This document shows positions 23,912-32,478 of a stretch of 32,626 nt of DNA, in pieces. This stretch comes from Thalassospira tepidiphila MCCC 1A03514 (GTDB lineage: Bacteria > Pseudomonadota > Alphaproteobacteria > Rhodospirillales > Thalassospiraceae), in contig NZ_JPVZ01000016.1 of assembly GCF_001662875.1 (NCBI RefSeq), forward strand, positions 1 through 32,626, written 5' to 3'. Both the position numbers and the translations under genes were made by a program. The notes under the pieces are model-generated. The model made no database searches and was not told the origin of the DNA. It worked only from the letters and a program-made list of their open reading frames with translations. Every line of letters begins with the position of its first letter. The stretch's first letter is position 1.

Positions 23912-26551
23912 ATGTCTGAACAGCCGCAAGAGATTCGTCGCGAAGACTATAAGGAACCTGACTTTATTGTCGAAAAGGTCGAACTGGTTTTTGACCTTGA
24001 TCGTGACGTGACAAATGTCAAATCGCGCCTGTTTATGGCTGCGAATCCTGTGCGCGGTACCGGAAAAGGGGACGAGGTTTTCCTCCATGGCGAGGATATG
24101 AAGCTTCTTTCCGTCACCCTCAATGAAACCCGCCTGGCGTCCAGCGATTTCACTGTCGATCAGGAAGGCCTGCGCTTTAAGGCGCCGGGACAAAACTTCA
24201 TTGCCGAACTTGAAACCCAGATTTCGCCAGCCAACAACACCCGGCTTGAAGGCCTTTATGTTTCGCAAAGTGCCTTTTGCACCCAGTGCGAGGCCGAAGG
24301 CTTCCGCCGCATTACCTATTTCCCGGATCGCCCGGACGTCATGGCGACCTATCGCGTCACCATCAATGCGAATAAGGAAAGCTGCCCGGTCCTGCTTTCG
24401 AACGGCAACCTGATCGACAGCGGTGATCTTGACGGCGGCCGTCATTTTGCCGTGTGGGAAGATCCGTTCCCGAAACCATCCTATCTGTTTGCGCTGGTCG
24501 CCGGTGATCTGGCCTGTGTCGAAGACAGTTTCAAAACCATGTCGGGCCGTGATGTGGCGCTGCGCATCTTTGTCGAACACGGAAATGAGGATCGCTGCGA
24601 TTATGCGATGGACAGCCTGAAACGGTCGATGAAGTGGGACGAGGAGGTCTATGGCCTCGAATACGATCTGGACCTGTTCAATATCGTTGCCGTTTCCGAC
24701 TTCAATATGGGGGCGATGGAAAACAAGAGCCTCAATGTGTTTAACGCCAAATTCGTTCTGGCCCGCCCGGATACCGCGACCGATGGCGATTATGAACGCA
24801 TCGAATCCATCGTTGCACACGAATATTTCCATAACTGGTCGGGCAACCGTGTCACCTGTCGCGACTGGTTCCAGCTCTCGCTCAAGGAAGGTCTGACCGT
24901 ATTCCGTGATCAGGAATTCTCGGCCGATCAGCGTTCCCGCCCGGTGCAGCGCATTAAGGATGTCAACGCGCTCCGCGCCGCCCAGTTCCCCGAGGATGCA
25001 GGCCCGCTGGCCCATCCGGTGCGCCCGGACAGCTATATGGAAATCAACAATTTCTATACCGCGACGGTCTATGAAAAGGGCGCGGAACTGATCCGCATGA
25101 TGCACACGTTGCTTGGCCCGGATGGCTATCGCAAGGGCATCGACCTTTACTTTGATCGCCATGACGGGCAGGCGGTGACTTGTGATGACTTCGCCAAGGC
25201 GATGGAAGACGCCAACGGTATCGATTTCAGCCAGCTCAAACTCTGGTATTCGCAGGCCGGTACGCCGAAACTCAGCTGGCAGGGCGACTATGACGCGGAT
25301 GCCAAACAATACCGTCTGACCATTTCGCAGAAAACCGACCCGACCCCGGGACAGTCGGACAAGAAACCGTTGCACATGCCGATCTCAATCGGGCTTCTGG
25401 GTGCGGATGGTTCAGACCTCGTCGCCAAAACGGTGGAACTGACGGAAGCCAGCCAGGAATTCGTCTTTGATGGTGTGACTGAGGCGCCGGTGCTGTCGTT
25501 TAACCGGGGATTCTCGGCACCGGTCAACATAACCACCGATCAGCCCGATGATGAGCTTGTCTTCCTGATGGGCAATGACAGCGATGCTTTCAATCGCTGG
25601 GAAGCCGGGCAGAAATACGCAACCCGTTTGATGTTGTCTGCCATTGCCGCCTATGAGGCGAATGGTGGCGATGTCGATGCCGCCTTTTCCGATGAACAGG
25701 CCCACGTTGATGCCTTTATTGCCGCGATGCGCGCGACACTTATTAATGATGACCTTGATAAGGCGTTCCGTGCCGATGCGCTTGTCCTGCCGGGCGAGGC
25801 GTTCCTGTCCGAACAACGCAAGCCCGCCAATCCCGAGGCGATCTATCAGGTCAGAACCGCCTTGCGCAAACGCATTGGCCAGGCGCTTTCCGATGATTTC
25901 GCCAACACCTATCACCAGAATGCCTCAAACGCGGCCTTTACGCCCGATGCGGCGTCGGCGGGGCAGCGTGCCTTGCGGGCAACGGCCCTTGCCTATCTGG
26001 TGGCAAGCGGGGCGGATGAATTTGCCGACGTGGCGGTCGCGCAATATGGCACGGCTGACAATATGACCGATCAGATGGCCGCCCTGTCGGTGCTCAATAA
26101 CCTTGATCATCCGGGCCGTGAAACCGCACTTGCCGATTTCGAGGAACGCTTTGCCAATGACGGTGTTGTTCTCGATAAATGGTTCTCGTTGCAGGCGATG
26201 TCATCGCGTGATGATACCTTGGCCCGGATCAAGGATCTGATGAGCCACCCGGCCTTTACCATGCGCAACCCCAACAAGGTGCGTGCGCTGATCGGGGCGT
26301 TCGCCACGGGCAATCCGCGTCATTTCCATGCCAAGGATGGGTCGGGTTATGCCTTCTATGCCGATCGCCTGATCGAGCTTGATGACATCAACCCGCAGGT
26401 CGCCGCACGCCTCTGTGCCCCGCTTGGCAAATGGGCAAAATACGATGCGGATCGCGCGGACAAGATGAAGGCCGAACTCAACCGTATCCTCGCCAAACCG
26501 GAAATCTCGCGCGATTTGTATGAAATCGCCTCGAAATCCGTGGCAAGCTGA
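23912..26551 (+). CDS. pepN: Aminopeptidase N (M1 family zinc metallopeptidase)
   Basis: An 879-aa cytoplasmic aminopeptidase that removes N-terminal residues from peptides in protein turnover. The exopeptidase motif GAMEN is at 267-271. The zinc site is HEYFH at 303-307 with Glu326 nineteen residues on (LSLKEGLTVFRDQEFS), so all catalytic residues are present. The N-terminal beta domain starts at once (RREDYKEPDFIVEKVELVFDL), and C-terminal helical repeats fill residues about 550-879. Length matches proteobacterial PepN (about 870-890). AGGA lies before the ATG. No signal peptide. Monocistronic, followed by a hairpin shared with the convergent chemoreceptor gene. Confidence 0.97.
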   Translation: MSEQPQEIRREDYKEPDFIVEKVELVFDLDRDVTNVKSRLFMAANPVRGTGKGDEVFLHGEDMKLLSVTLNETRLASSDFTVDQEGLRFKAPGQNFIAELETQISPANNTRLEGLYVSQSAFCTQCEAEGFRRITYFPDRPDVMATYRVTINANKESCPVLLSNGNLIDSGDLDGGRHFAVWEDPFPKPSYLFALVAGDLACVEDSFKTMSGRDVALRIFVEHGNEDRCDYAMDSLKRSMKWDEEVYGLEYDLDLFNIVAVSDFNMGAMENKSLNVFNAKFVLARPDTATDGDYERIESIVAHEYFHNWSGNRVTCRDWFQLSLKEGLTVFRDQEFSADQRSRPVQRIKDVNALRAAQFPEDAGPLAHPVRPDSYMEINNFYTATVYEKGAELIRMMHTLLGPDGYRKGIDLYFDRHDGQAVTCDDFAKAMEDANGIDFSQLKLWYSQAGTPKLSWQGDYDADAKQYRLTISQKTDPTPGQSDKKPLHMPISIGLLGADGSDLVAKTVELTEASQEFVFDGVTEAPVLSFNRGFSAPVNITTDQPDDELVFLMGNDSDAFNRWEAGQKYATRLMLSAIAAYEANGGDVDAAFSDEQAHVDAFIAAMRATLINDDLDKAFRADALVLPGEAFLSEQRKPANPEAIYQVRTALRKRIGQALSDDFANTYHQNASNAAFTPDAASAGQRALRATALAYLVASGADEFADVAVAQYGTADNMTDQMAALSVLNNLDHPGRETALADFEERFANDGVVLDKWFSLQAMSSRDDTLARIKDLMSHPAFTMRNPNKVRALIGAFATGNPRHFHAKDGSGYAFYADRLIELDDINPQVAARLCAPLGKWAKYDADRADKMKAELNRILAKPEISRDLYEIASKSVAS

Positions 26552-26578
26552 TCACGCGACCATATCTAGTGAAATGAC

Positions 26579-26609
26579 AAAGGGCGGCACCCACAGGATG
26601 CCGCCCTTT
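26579..26609. terminator. Bidirectional hairpin between pepN and chemoreceptor gene
   Basis: AAAGGGCGGCA (26579-26589) pairs perfectly with TGCCGCCCTTT (26599-26609) around a 9-nt loop, between two convergent genes. T tracts are only 3 nt on each side, so efficiency is uncertain. Confidence 0.75.
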
Positions 26610-26634
26610 GCGTTGGAAAATATCACAAAGCCGA

Positions 26635-28950
26635 TCAGGTCAGCTTCATCCGCTCGCTGAACTCACGCATTTTCTCTGACAGGTTGCGCGCCACTTCCGA
26701 AAGGTTATGGCTGGCCGTGTTCAGATCATGCGCACTGCGCCCGGTGCTTTGTGCGCCGTCATTCACAAAGGTGATCATTTCATCCATCGATCCCGCACCG
26801 GCGGCGATGCGTTGAACGTTTTCGGAAATCTCACCGGTGGCACGGCGTTGTTCATCAACCGATTGGGTGATGGTCGACTGGATGTCGTTGACCTGATGAA
26901 TAACTTCGCCAACCGTGCTGATCGAATGGGCGGCCTTTTGCACTTCTTCCTGAATGGCAGCCGTCAGGTCACCAATCTGGCCGGTTGCACTTGCGGTCTG
27001 ATCGGCAAGCGATTTGACCTCGTTGGCAACCACGGCAAAGCCCTTGCCAAGTTCACCGGCACGCTCGGCTTCAATCGTCGCATTAAGCGACAAAAGCTTC
27101 GTGCGATGGGCAATGTCGTTGATCAGATCAATGATCGATCCGATCTCGGAGCTGGCCTTTTCAAGCGATCCGATATTGCGCTGGCTTTCTTCGGCTTCTT
27201 CACGTGCCCGTCCGGTCACGGTGGAAGCCTCGGTCGCCTGACGGTTGATCTCGGCGATCGAGGATGAAAGTTCCTCAACCGCGGTGGCGACGTTGCGGGT
27301 ATTTGATGCCGCCTCGCGCGAGACATCCAGTGCACCGCCCGATTGCTGCACCGTGTTTTCCGACTGGTTTGTCAGTTCACTGGCAAGGCTCAGCAACCCT
27401 TCGGACTGTTCGGTCACGGATTGGGCCACACGGGCAACCTCGGCCATCAGTTCGGTGACCGCGATCTTGCTTTCCTCACGCTCTGACACGTCGTTCCAGG
27501 CCAGCATGGTGCCCAAAAGAACATTATCCTTGTCGCGGACCGGGGCGGCAAGGATATCAAGATAGCCACGGTCGGTCTGGATGATCTCGGTGAAGGGCAG
27601 GTTGTTCGGATTGGCAAGCTTGGCCTGGAAGTCCGATCCAAGATTAAGGAAATCACCCGAAATCGTTGCCGTTGTGCCGCCAAGATAGTCTTGCGCACTG
27701 GCGTTAAGGTAACTCAGCTTGCCATCAGGCAGGATCATCGCGGTCATGGTCGGGGTATTTTCGACCATGTTTTGCAAGATCAAGGCCTGACGCACCGATT
27801 CACGCAATGCAATCAATGCCTTTTTCATCTCGCCGATTTCGTCATTGCCGACATTGGGCAGATTGACGTTGGTGTCCCCGTTTGAAATTGACGTCATCGC
27901 ACCTGCAAAGGCGCGCAGATTGCGCAGAACCGTGGTGCGCAACAGGATCCAGCCAACAATCCAGGCCGCCAGAAGCACGCCGACAAGGATTTCGATCGAC
28001 AACAGCCGCAGGCTATCGGTCTGGGCATAGAAATCAGAAACGTCGCGATCAAACCGGGCCTCAGCCCAGACACCGCCACGGCCATCACTGATCATAACCT
28101 CGACTGCCGCGCGGTGCGTGTCACCTGCCTTGGCGGTTTCGGGCTCTGGCGTATCACTGCTGGCTTCTGGTGCAGCATCCCCGCCATTTTCGGTGGCGGC
28201 ATCGCCCTCTGCTGGCGGGGTAGCTTCTGCTTCTGCCTCTGCCGGGGCCTCAAGGCTTTCAAACAGCACGTTGCCGGAATTATCAAGAATCTGGAAGTTG
28301 CCACCCAAAACCTTGCCAATGCCCGCAAGCTGGGGCAGGGGATCGGTGATGACTTCAAGGAAGCCAACAGCACGGAACCCGCCAACCGGCAGGATCAGGC
28401 TAAAGACCGGACGTCCATCCGGGGTTGCCCACATAAAGCTTGCCGGTTTACGGGCTTCGGCCTTGTCGCGACCGATCAAATAGGCTTTGACGTCCGGGTC
28501 ATCAGTGACGCTGGTGCCAAGATTGGCTTCGGACGTCGCCAGTTGATTGAATTCCTGATCATAGGAAATTGCCGCAATCAGGTTTACATCGCCCTGAACC
28601 ACTTCACGTGCGTTCGAAAGGATGTTGAGTTCGGCTTGCATGCGCGTCTGGTCATTTTCCTGGTAACTTTTGACCAGGCTGCCAAGCCGCGACCATTCAT
28701 TGGCAATCGGGGTAATTTTGTCGGCATAGTCGGTGGCAATACGCGACCCGACAAAGAAATTGACTGTACCACTGACCGAGTTGTTCAGTGTTTCAATCGC
28801 AAAGTTGCGATAGGTATCACCGGTCCAAAGAAGCATCCATGTCACTGCACCTGAAACCAGTAATCCTGTTACGAGCAAAATCCGTCGTAACGTCAGAAGG
28901 CTGGTAGCACCTCCTGCAATAGCCGTCTTCGCGGCCTTGTCTCCCGTCAT
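26635..28950 (-). CDS. Methyl-accepting chemotaxis protein with periplasmic sensor, HAMP and PAS domains
   Basis: A 771-aa transmembrane chemoreceptor. First helix near 19-44 (RRILLVTGLLVSGAVTWMLL), a large periplasmic Cache-like domain to about 315, second helix about 317-340 (GVLLAAWIVGWILL), HAMP (about 340-395), PAS (about 410-525; MVENTPTMTAMILPDGKLSY) and a signalling domain (about 560-760). The tip reads IAHRTKLLSLNATIEAERAGE, differing from the canonical [17 protein letters not shown] of the globin receptor in this window. Residues about 230-280 are an Ala/Glu/Pro-rich insert in the periplasmic domain. Start choice: GGAG lies 8 nt before ATG 28950; the upstream frame to 29118 is unsupported. 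Ligand unknown. Confidence 0.92.
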   Translation of the reverse strand: MTGDKAAKTAIAGGATSLLTLRRILLVTGLLVSGAVTWMLLWTGDTYRNFAIETLNNSVSGTVNFFVGSRIATDYADKITPIANEWSRLGSLVKSYQENDQTRMQAELNILSNAREVVQGDVNLIAAISYDQEFNQLATSEANLGTSVTDDPDVKAYLIGRDKAEARKPASFMWATPDGRPVFSLILPVGGFRAVGFLEVITDPLPQLAGIGKVLGGNFQILDNSGNVLFESLEAPAEAEAEATPPAEGDAATENGGDAAPEASSDTPEPETAKAGDTHRAAVEVMISDGRGGVWAEARFDRDVSDFYAQTDSLRLLSIEILVGVLLAAWIVGWILLRTTVLRNLRAFAGAMTSISNGDTNVNLPNVGNDEIGEMKKALIALRESVRQALILQNMVENTPTMTAMILPDGKLSYLNASAQDYLGGTTATISGDFLNLGSDFQAKLANPNNLPFTEIIQTDRGYLDILAAPVRDKDNVLLGTMLAWNDVSEREESKIAVTELMAEVARVAQSVTEQSEGLLSLASELTNQSENTVQQSGGALDVSREAASNTRNVATAVEELSSSIAEINRQATEASTVTGRAREEAEESQRNIGSLEKASSEIGSIIDLINDIAHRTKLLSLNATIEAERAGELGKGFAVVANEVKSLADQTASATGQIGDLTAAIQEEVQKAAHSISTVGEVIHQVNDIQSTITQSVDEQRRATGEISENVQRIAAGAGSMDEMITFVNDGAQSTGRSAHDLNTASHNLSEVARNLSEKMREFSERMKLT

Positions 28951-29240
28951 TTTTGTCACTCCAGAGCAAACCAAGTTTATTTTTTGTCTTTGGTCATATT
29001 GGCTCGCGTCTCTCCCGCTCACACCTCTACTTCTCAAGAGTAGTTGTTCTGATCCAAGCAGAGCTTGGTTTGGAACACAATCCCTTATTTCTCGATTTCC
29101 ATAGGATTGCTGCGGCACACAGCCGGTTTGAAGCGGTCCGAAATCTGGAAATTCTCGTTTTGGTTGGGGGGCTTAGCCCCGATTTACGAGCGCGATTTCG
29201 ACGCATTGAAATTTTTTCTGCGAATGTGTGTGATAATCGT
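28951..29240. other. Intergenic region upstream of the chemoreceptor gene
   Basis: Contains a perfect short hairpin CCAAGC-AGA-GCTTGG (29054-29068) about 105 bp upstream of the chemoreceptor start, and GGGGC-TTA-GCCCC near 29168-29180. I find no coding frame with a ribosome site. It should hold the chemoreceptor promoter. Confidence 0.45.
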
Positions 29241-29269
29241 TTGCAATTGCAAAAACGATGCTCTATGAC
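29241..29269 (+). promoter_or_regulatory. Candidate promoter of the structured RNA
   Basis: TTGCAA (29241-29246) and TATGAC (29264-29269) are spaced 17 nt; each matches consensus at 4 of 6 positions. A start near 29276 would give a transcript of about 180 nt ending at the terminator at 29453. Confidence 0.35.
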
Positions 29270-29275
29270 TGTGTT

Positions 29276-29453
29276 TGTCAAATGCAGACGACAACGTCGT
29301 TTGTGACCGGCCATCAGGCCTACATGGCGTGCCTGATGGCTTCTATCTTCGGGACTCTCTCTCCCCGAAGGTCGATCTCTCTCACTCGAGGGGGCTGGTA
29401 TCCGGATCATTGTGCGGGACAATGCCGGAATTCATACCAGTCCCCCTTTTTTT
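29276..29453 (+). ncRNA. Candidate structured small RNA
   Basis: Four consecutive hairpins occur without any coding frame: ACGAC-AAC-GTCGT (29288-29300 region), a perfect 10-bp stem GCCATCAGGC / GCCTGATGGC (29310-29319 with 29331-29340), a perfect 7-bp stem CTTCGGG / CCCGAAG (29347-29353 with 29364-29370), and a long terminator stem (29390-29446) followed by seven T residues. The loop of the third hairpin is ACTCTCTCTC and the linker before the terminator holds another TCTCTCTC-like run (29376-29383). The spacing and terminal T tract are typical of trans-acting bacterial sRNAs. I do not recognise it as 6S, SRP, tmRNA or RNase P RNA. The 5' end is inferred from a weak promoter; the 3' end is well defined. 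Confidence 0.6.
29390..29453 (+). terminator. Long Rho-independent terminator of the candidate sRNA
   Basis: GGGGG + CTGGTAT (29390-29401) pairs with ATACCAG-T-CCCCC (29434-29446) with one bulged T. Inside, CCGG and CATTGT pair with ACAATG and CCGG around loop GCGGG. Seven T residues follow (29447-29453). Confidence 0.85.
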
Positions 29454-29576
29454 ATCCAAAAGACATTGACCCATATCGATCTTTGGCACGCTGCCCGGTT
29501 GCATGCGTGTGCGGCTTTAGCGTTTTATAAAGGTGCTGTTGGTTACAAAAGCAGGGTAACTTTGATGTCGTGAAGG

Positions 29577-30641
29577 ATGGCCAAGTCCATGGCTGGCGAA
29601 GACAACACCAACAAACCCGATTTGCGCGCAACCCCGGAACCGCAGACTGATCCGGATGCCGGGCAAAAGGATGCACCGCTTCCGGCCTTTATATATGGCC
29701 GGGACGGGCATGGTGATGGCAGCGCACGTGGGGCAGAACGCTCCGGTGATCGGCAAAACCTTAATGCACGGATAGCGGATATGGATCGCAAAACCCTTCT
29801 TGGCCTGGTCACAGGCGCAGGCATGCTCGGCCTTGTCTTGTTCTTTGCCGGAATGCTGGTCGGCGCAGGCTTGTTCATGGATTCTGAAGACGGTGCGCGC
29901 ACCACCCAGACAGAACAGCCGCAGGTCGAAATGCTGGCCTCCGCCCCGGAAGAACCAACCGAAATTCCGGCTGCCACGCCTGAGGCAACCGAGCCGACAA
30001 CAACAACACCGGCACCGGAAATCAGCGCTGATAGCGAGGACCCGGTCGGCGATCTGATCGCGCAGCGCACAGAGGCACTTTCGGATGATGCCACGGCTGG
30101 CAGCGAAGCCGCATCGGATGTGGCTGAAACCGAAGAAACCGCAGAAGCCGCAGGATCAGAAGAACAGGCGATTGCGGCCCCCGAAATCCGCGATGTAACT
30201 GGCGACACCGATGCGCCAGCCGCACCGGAAGCGCCAGCGGTTGAAGGCGCGCAAGACAGTGCTACGACCGAAACGGCGCCAACCGTTGAACAGGCACCCG
30301 CGCCAGAGGCATCCGAACCGGCAGCCGAAACCGCCGAAACCACGCCGGAACCAGCGCCAGCAGCCCCGGCATCAGATGCCAGCAAGCCTTTCTCGGTTCA
30401 GGTTGGTGCCTTCAAGGTGCATGAAAATGCCAGCCAGCGTGCCGAGGAACTGCGCGGCAAGGGACTTGAAGTCGCCGTTGTTGTGCGCGGGCCAGAGGAC
30501 GAGGGGGCGTGGTACTATGTCCGGATCGGGTCCTATGCCAACCTTGCGGCAGCCCGCGATGATGCAGCCAAGATCAAGGCGGATCATTCGATTGACGGTT
30601 TCCCGGTTCGTGCAGAGCCCAATGACCGCGTGGTAGACTGA
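29577..30641 (+). CDS. SPOR domain membrane protein
   Basis: A 354-aa single-pass inner-membrane protein. Cytoplasmic N-terminus (1-70, charged), a membrane helix at about 74-98 (LLGLVTGAGMLGLVLFFAGMLV), a long disordered Ala/Glu/Pro/Thr-rich periplasmic linker (about 100-270), and a C-terminal SPOR domain (about 275-350: FSVQVGAFKVHENASQRAEE ... WYYVRIGSYANLAAARDDA). SPOR domains bind glycan strands lacking stem peptides at the division septum, so a septal cell-envelope role is likely. The ribosome site AAGG abuts ATG 29577; ATG 29589 (MAGEDN) is an equally possible start. It ends with its own terminator; the candidate sRNA lies directly upstream. Confidence 0.88.
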   Translation: MAKSMAGEDNTNKPDLRATPEPQTDPDAGQKDAPLPAFIYGRDGHGDGSARGAERSGDRQNLNARIADMDRKTLLGLVTGAGMLGLVLFFAGMLVGAGLFMDSEDGARTTQTEQPQVEMLASAPEEPTEIPAATPEATEPTTTTPAPEISADSEDPVGDLIAQRTEALSDDATAGSEAASDVAETEETAEAAGSEEQAIAAPEIRDVTGDTDAPAAPEAPAVEGAQDSATTETAPTVEQAPAPEASEPAAETAETTPEPAPAAPASDASKPFSVQVGAFKVHENASQRAEELRGKGLEVAVVVRGPEDEGAWYYVRIGSYANLAAARDDAAKIKADHSIDGFPVRAEPNDRVVD

Positions 30642-30707
30642 TCAGGTCGGGTGCGCATCCCGGGTACGGTTAAGGCACACACTATATATATAGAAGTAAT
30701 AATGCAG

Positions 30708-30740
30708 AGCGGGGTGGTCTTATGAACCACCCCGCTTTTG
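30708..30740 (+). terminator. Rho-independent terminator after SPOR gene
   Basis: AGCGGGGTGGT (30708-30718) pairs perfectly with ACCACCCCGCT (30726-30736) around a 7-nt loop, followed by TTTG. Confidence 0.88.
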
Positions 30741-30879
30741 TATTGGGGCTTCAGTTCACCTGACGGCATTCAATTGCCGAATTTATGTCATCGGGTTTGT
30801 TTTTGTCCTCTGATTGGGGCATTCTGCTTGCCATCTTGGGGTAAAGGCGCTACGCGCTAGGTTCTCAAACACCAGACCG

Positions 30880-30904
30880 GCAGCCGCTTGATTGGAACGG
30901 CTGC
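30880..30904 (+). promoter_or_regulatory. Leader hairpin upstream of upp
   Basis: GCAGCCG (30880-30886) pairs with CGGCTGC (30898-30904) around an 11-nt loop, ending 10 nt before the AGGATGG ribosome site of upp. Possible leader structure; no known riboswitch is recognised. Confidence 0.4.
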
Positions 30905-30931
30905 AAAGCAAGACAGGATGGCCGATAGCAC

Positions 30932-31582
30932 ATGAGCACGCACAAGGATTTCCCGAACCTTCATATTCTTGATCATCCGCTGATCCAGCATAAGCTGAGC
31001 CACATGCGCAAGGTCAGCACTTCGACCAAGACCTTCCGTCAGTTGCTCAAGGAAATCGCCCTTCTCATGGGCTATGAAATCACCCGCGAGCTTCCTGTCA
31101 GCTATGAAGACATCGAAACACCGATCTGCGCGATGAAGGCGCCGGTCATTCAGGGCCGTAAACTGGCCGTGGTTCCGATCCTGCGCGCCGGTTCGGGCAT
31201 GGCCGATGGCCTGATCGAACTGATGCCATCCGCGCGCATTGGTCATATCGGCCTCTATCGCGATCCGGAAACCCACATGCCGGTCGAATATCTGGTCAAG
31301 CTGCCCGAAGTCGAAGGCCGTACCTTTATTCTGGTCGATCCGATGCTGGCCACCGGGAACTCGGCAGTGGCCGCGATCGATACGCTCAACAAATACGGTG
31401 TTGCCGACAAGGACATCCGCTTCATGGCGCTGGTTGCCGCCCCCGAAGGGGTCAAGGTCTTCCAGGATGCCCATCCGGATGTGCCGATCTATACTGCCGG
31501 CCTTGATGAAAAGCTGAATGAAAAGGCCTATATCGTTCCGGGCCTTGGCGATGCCGGCGACAGACTGTTCGGTACGCGCTAG
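30932..31582 (+). CDS. upp: Uracil phosphoribosyltransferase
   Basis: A 216-aa pyrimidine-salvage enzyme that converts uracil and PRPP to UMP. The PRPP-binding loop [12 protein letters not shown] is at 134-145. Other family motifs: [21 protein letters not shown] near the N-terminus (split), [13 protein letters not shown], and the uracil-binding C-terminus [16 protein letters not shown]. Length is normal (about 208-216). AGGATGG precedes the ATG. It is not in an operon: a terminator lies before it and another after it. No uracil permease gene is nearby. Confidence 0.98.
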   Translation: MSTHKDFPNLHILDHPLIQHKLSHMRKVSTSTKTFRQLLKEIALLMGYEITRELPVSYEDIETPICAMKAPVIQGRKLAVVPILRAGSGMADGLIELMPSARIGHIGLYRDPETHMPVEYLVKLPEVEGRTFILVDPMLATGNSAVAAIDTLNKYGVADKDIRFMALVAAPEGVKVFQDAHPDVPIYTAGLDEKLNEKAYIVPGLGDAGDRLFGTR

Positions 31583-31613
31583 GCCATCGACCAGCCATTG
31601 CTTTTCGCATTAA

Positions 31614-31646
31614 AAAAGGGTGCCGTTTGGCACCCTTTTGTTTTTG
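31614..31646. terminator. Bidirectional terminator between upp and lipoprotein gene
   Basis: AAAAGGGTGCC (31614-31624) pairs perfectly with GGCACCCTTTT (31629-31639) around loop GTTT, with A residues on the left and T residues on the right. It fits termination from both convergent genes. Confidence 0.9.
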
Positions 31647-31676
31647 AAGTTTTCAGCGGTCTGGTCGGGCTGGCAA

Positions 31677-32117
31677 TCAGCCCTTTGGCGATACCGTGAT
31701 ATCGACCACCGACCCGCTAAAGGAGCCACCGGTCAACTTGATGGTCGCAACCCGGTTTTCACGGTCATAGACCAGAACCGAAATATCGGCGCGAACCACG
31801 GTCACCTTGCTCCAGCCGAAGTTTGGCATTTCACGCTCGTAGAAATCATACATCTGTGCTTGCGATCCGCCGGCATTCAGGACAAGCCGCCCGTGCCAGG
31901 CATCGGATGCGCCAAAGATGATGCTTCTGTCCATATCGAGTGACGAATTGGACGGCATCGGAATATCTGTGAACTGGGTGAAAGACGGACCTGGTTGGCC
32001 ACCTTTGCCTTCACTGCTGCCCGGGCCCGTATTGGGCACAAGGTTGGTGCCAGAGCACCCGGCAAGAGAGAGCCCCGCAAAGGCGGCGGCACATATAAGA
32101 TATTGTCGCAGTCTCAT
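31677..32117 (-). CDS. Putative lipoprotein of unknown function
   Basis: A 146-aa protein with an N-terminal lipoprotein signal (RLRQYLICAAAFAGLSLAGC) whose LAGC lipobox puts the lipidated Cys near residue 21. A Gly/Ser/Pro-rich tether follows, then a compact domain (about 48-144) with IPMPSNSSLDMDRSIIFG, the segment QAQMYDFYEREMPNFGW, and alternating hydrophobic strands to the end. I do not recognise a named family. Start choice: AGGA lies 5 nt before the second of two adjacent ATGs (32117); 32120 is also possible. The residue after Cys is Ser, which favours outer-membrane sorting by the usual rule. Confidence 0.85.
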   Translation of the reverse strand: MRLRQYLICAAAFAGLSLAGCSGTNLVPNTGPGSSEGKGGQPGPSFTQFTDIPMPSNSSLDMDRSIIFGASDAWHGRLVLNAGGSQAQMYDFYEREMPNFGWSKVTVVRADISVLVYDRENRVATIKLTGGSFSGSVVDITVSPKG

Positions 32118-32286
32118 CATCTTCCTTCGGTCCCCTGATGCCCGTCTTATAACGAGGGGTATGGATATCTCGCCCTATCATCGGGTCATAATGTAAAGGA
32201 AAGGTTCACATATTTGCTTTTGCGGCATTTTGCGGCCTTGCCCGGATGATATGTCCTTTTGGACTAAATTGGCGGAACTATCACGA

Positions 32287-32309
32287 TTAATATGACCGTT
32301 AATATGACC
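32287..32309. repeat. Tandem direct repeat TTAATATGACC x2
   Basis: TTAATATGACC occurs at 32287-32297 and 32299-32309 (12-bp period), about 170 bp upstream of the lipoprotein gene start. Possible regulator site. Confidence 0.5.
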
Positions 32310-32440
32310 CTGCGCATTGCATCACATCAAACGGGTTGAACCGGACTTTGGGCCTATAGGGCGAATCAACGGCCCGTAATCTTGGTTTTTTCGAATCATT
32401 TTGATCCGGCGCAATGTTTTTTGCCGGTTAAAAGCCCAGT

Positions 32441-32478
32441 CTTTGCGGGTCTTTTTCAGGACCTTTGCGGGATTTTTC
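32441..32478. repeat. Direct repeat CTTTGCGGG...TTTTTC x2
   Basis: CTTTGCGGGTCTTTTTC at 32441-32457 and CTTTGCGGGATTTTTC at 32463-32478, spaced 22 bp (two helical turns). Confidence 0.5.

Noticed and set aside
23861..25375. 504-aa open frame antisense to pepN
   Set aside because: It is the mirror of a certain pepN coding frame in GC-rich DNA; composition is His/Arg/Ile-rich without motifs and there is no ribosome site.
29276..29453. 6S RNA, SRP RNA, tmRNA or a riboswitch
   Set aside because: None of the conserved cores of these RNAs is visible, and the element ends in a terminator 124 bp before the next gene with no alternative antiterminator pairing that I can see.
29484..29503. Sigma-54-like promoter (TGGCAC ... 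TTGCAT) upstream of the SPOR gene
   Set aside because: The spacing between the two elements is 9 nt, not the required 4-5 nt, so the GG and GC elements are out of register.
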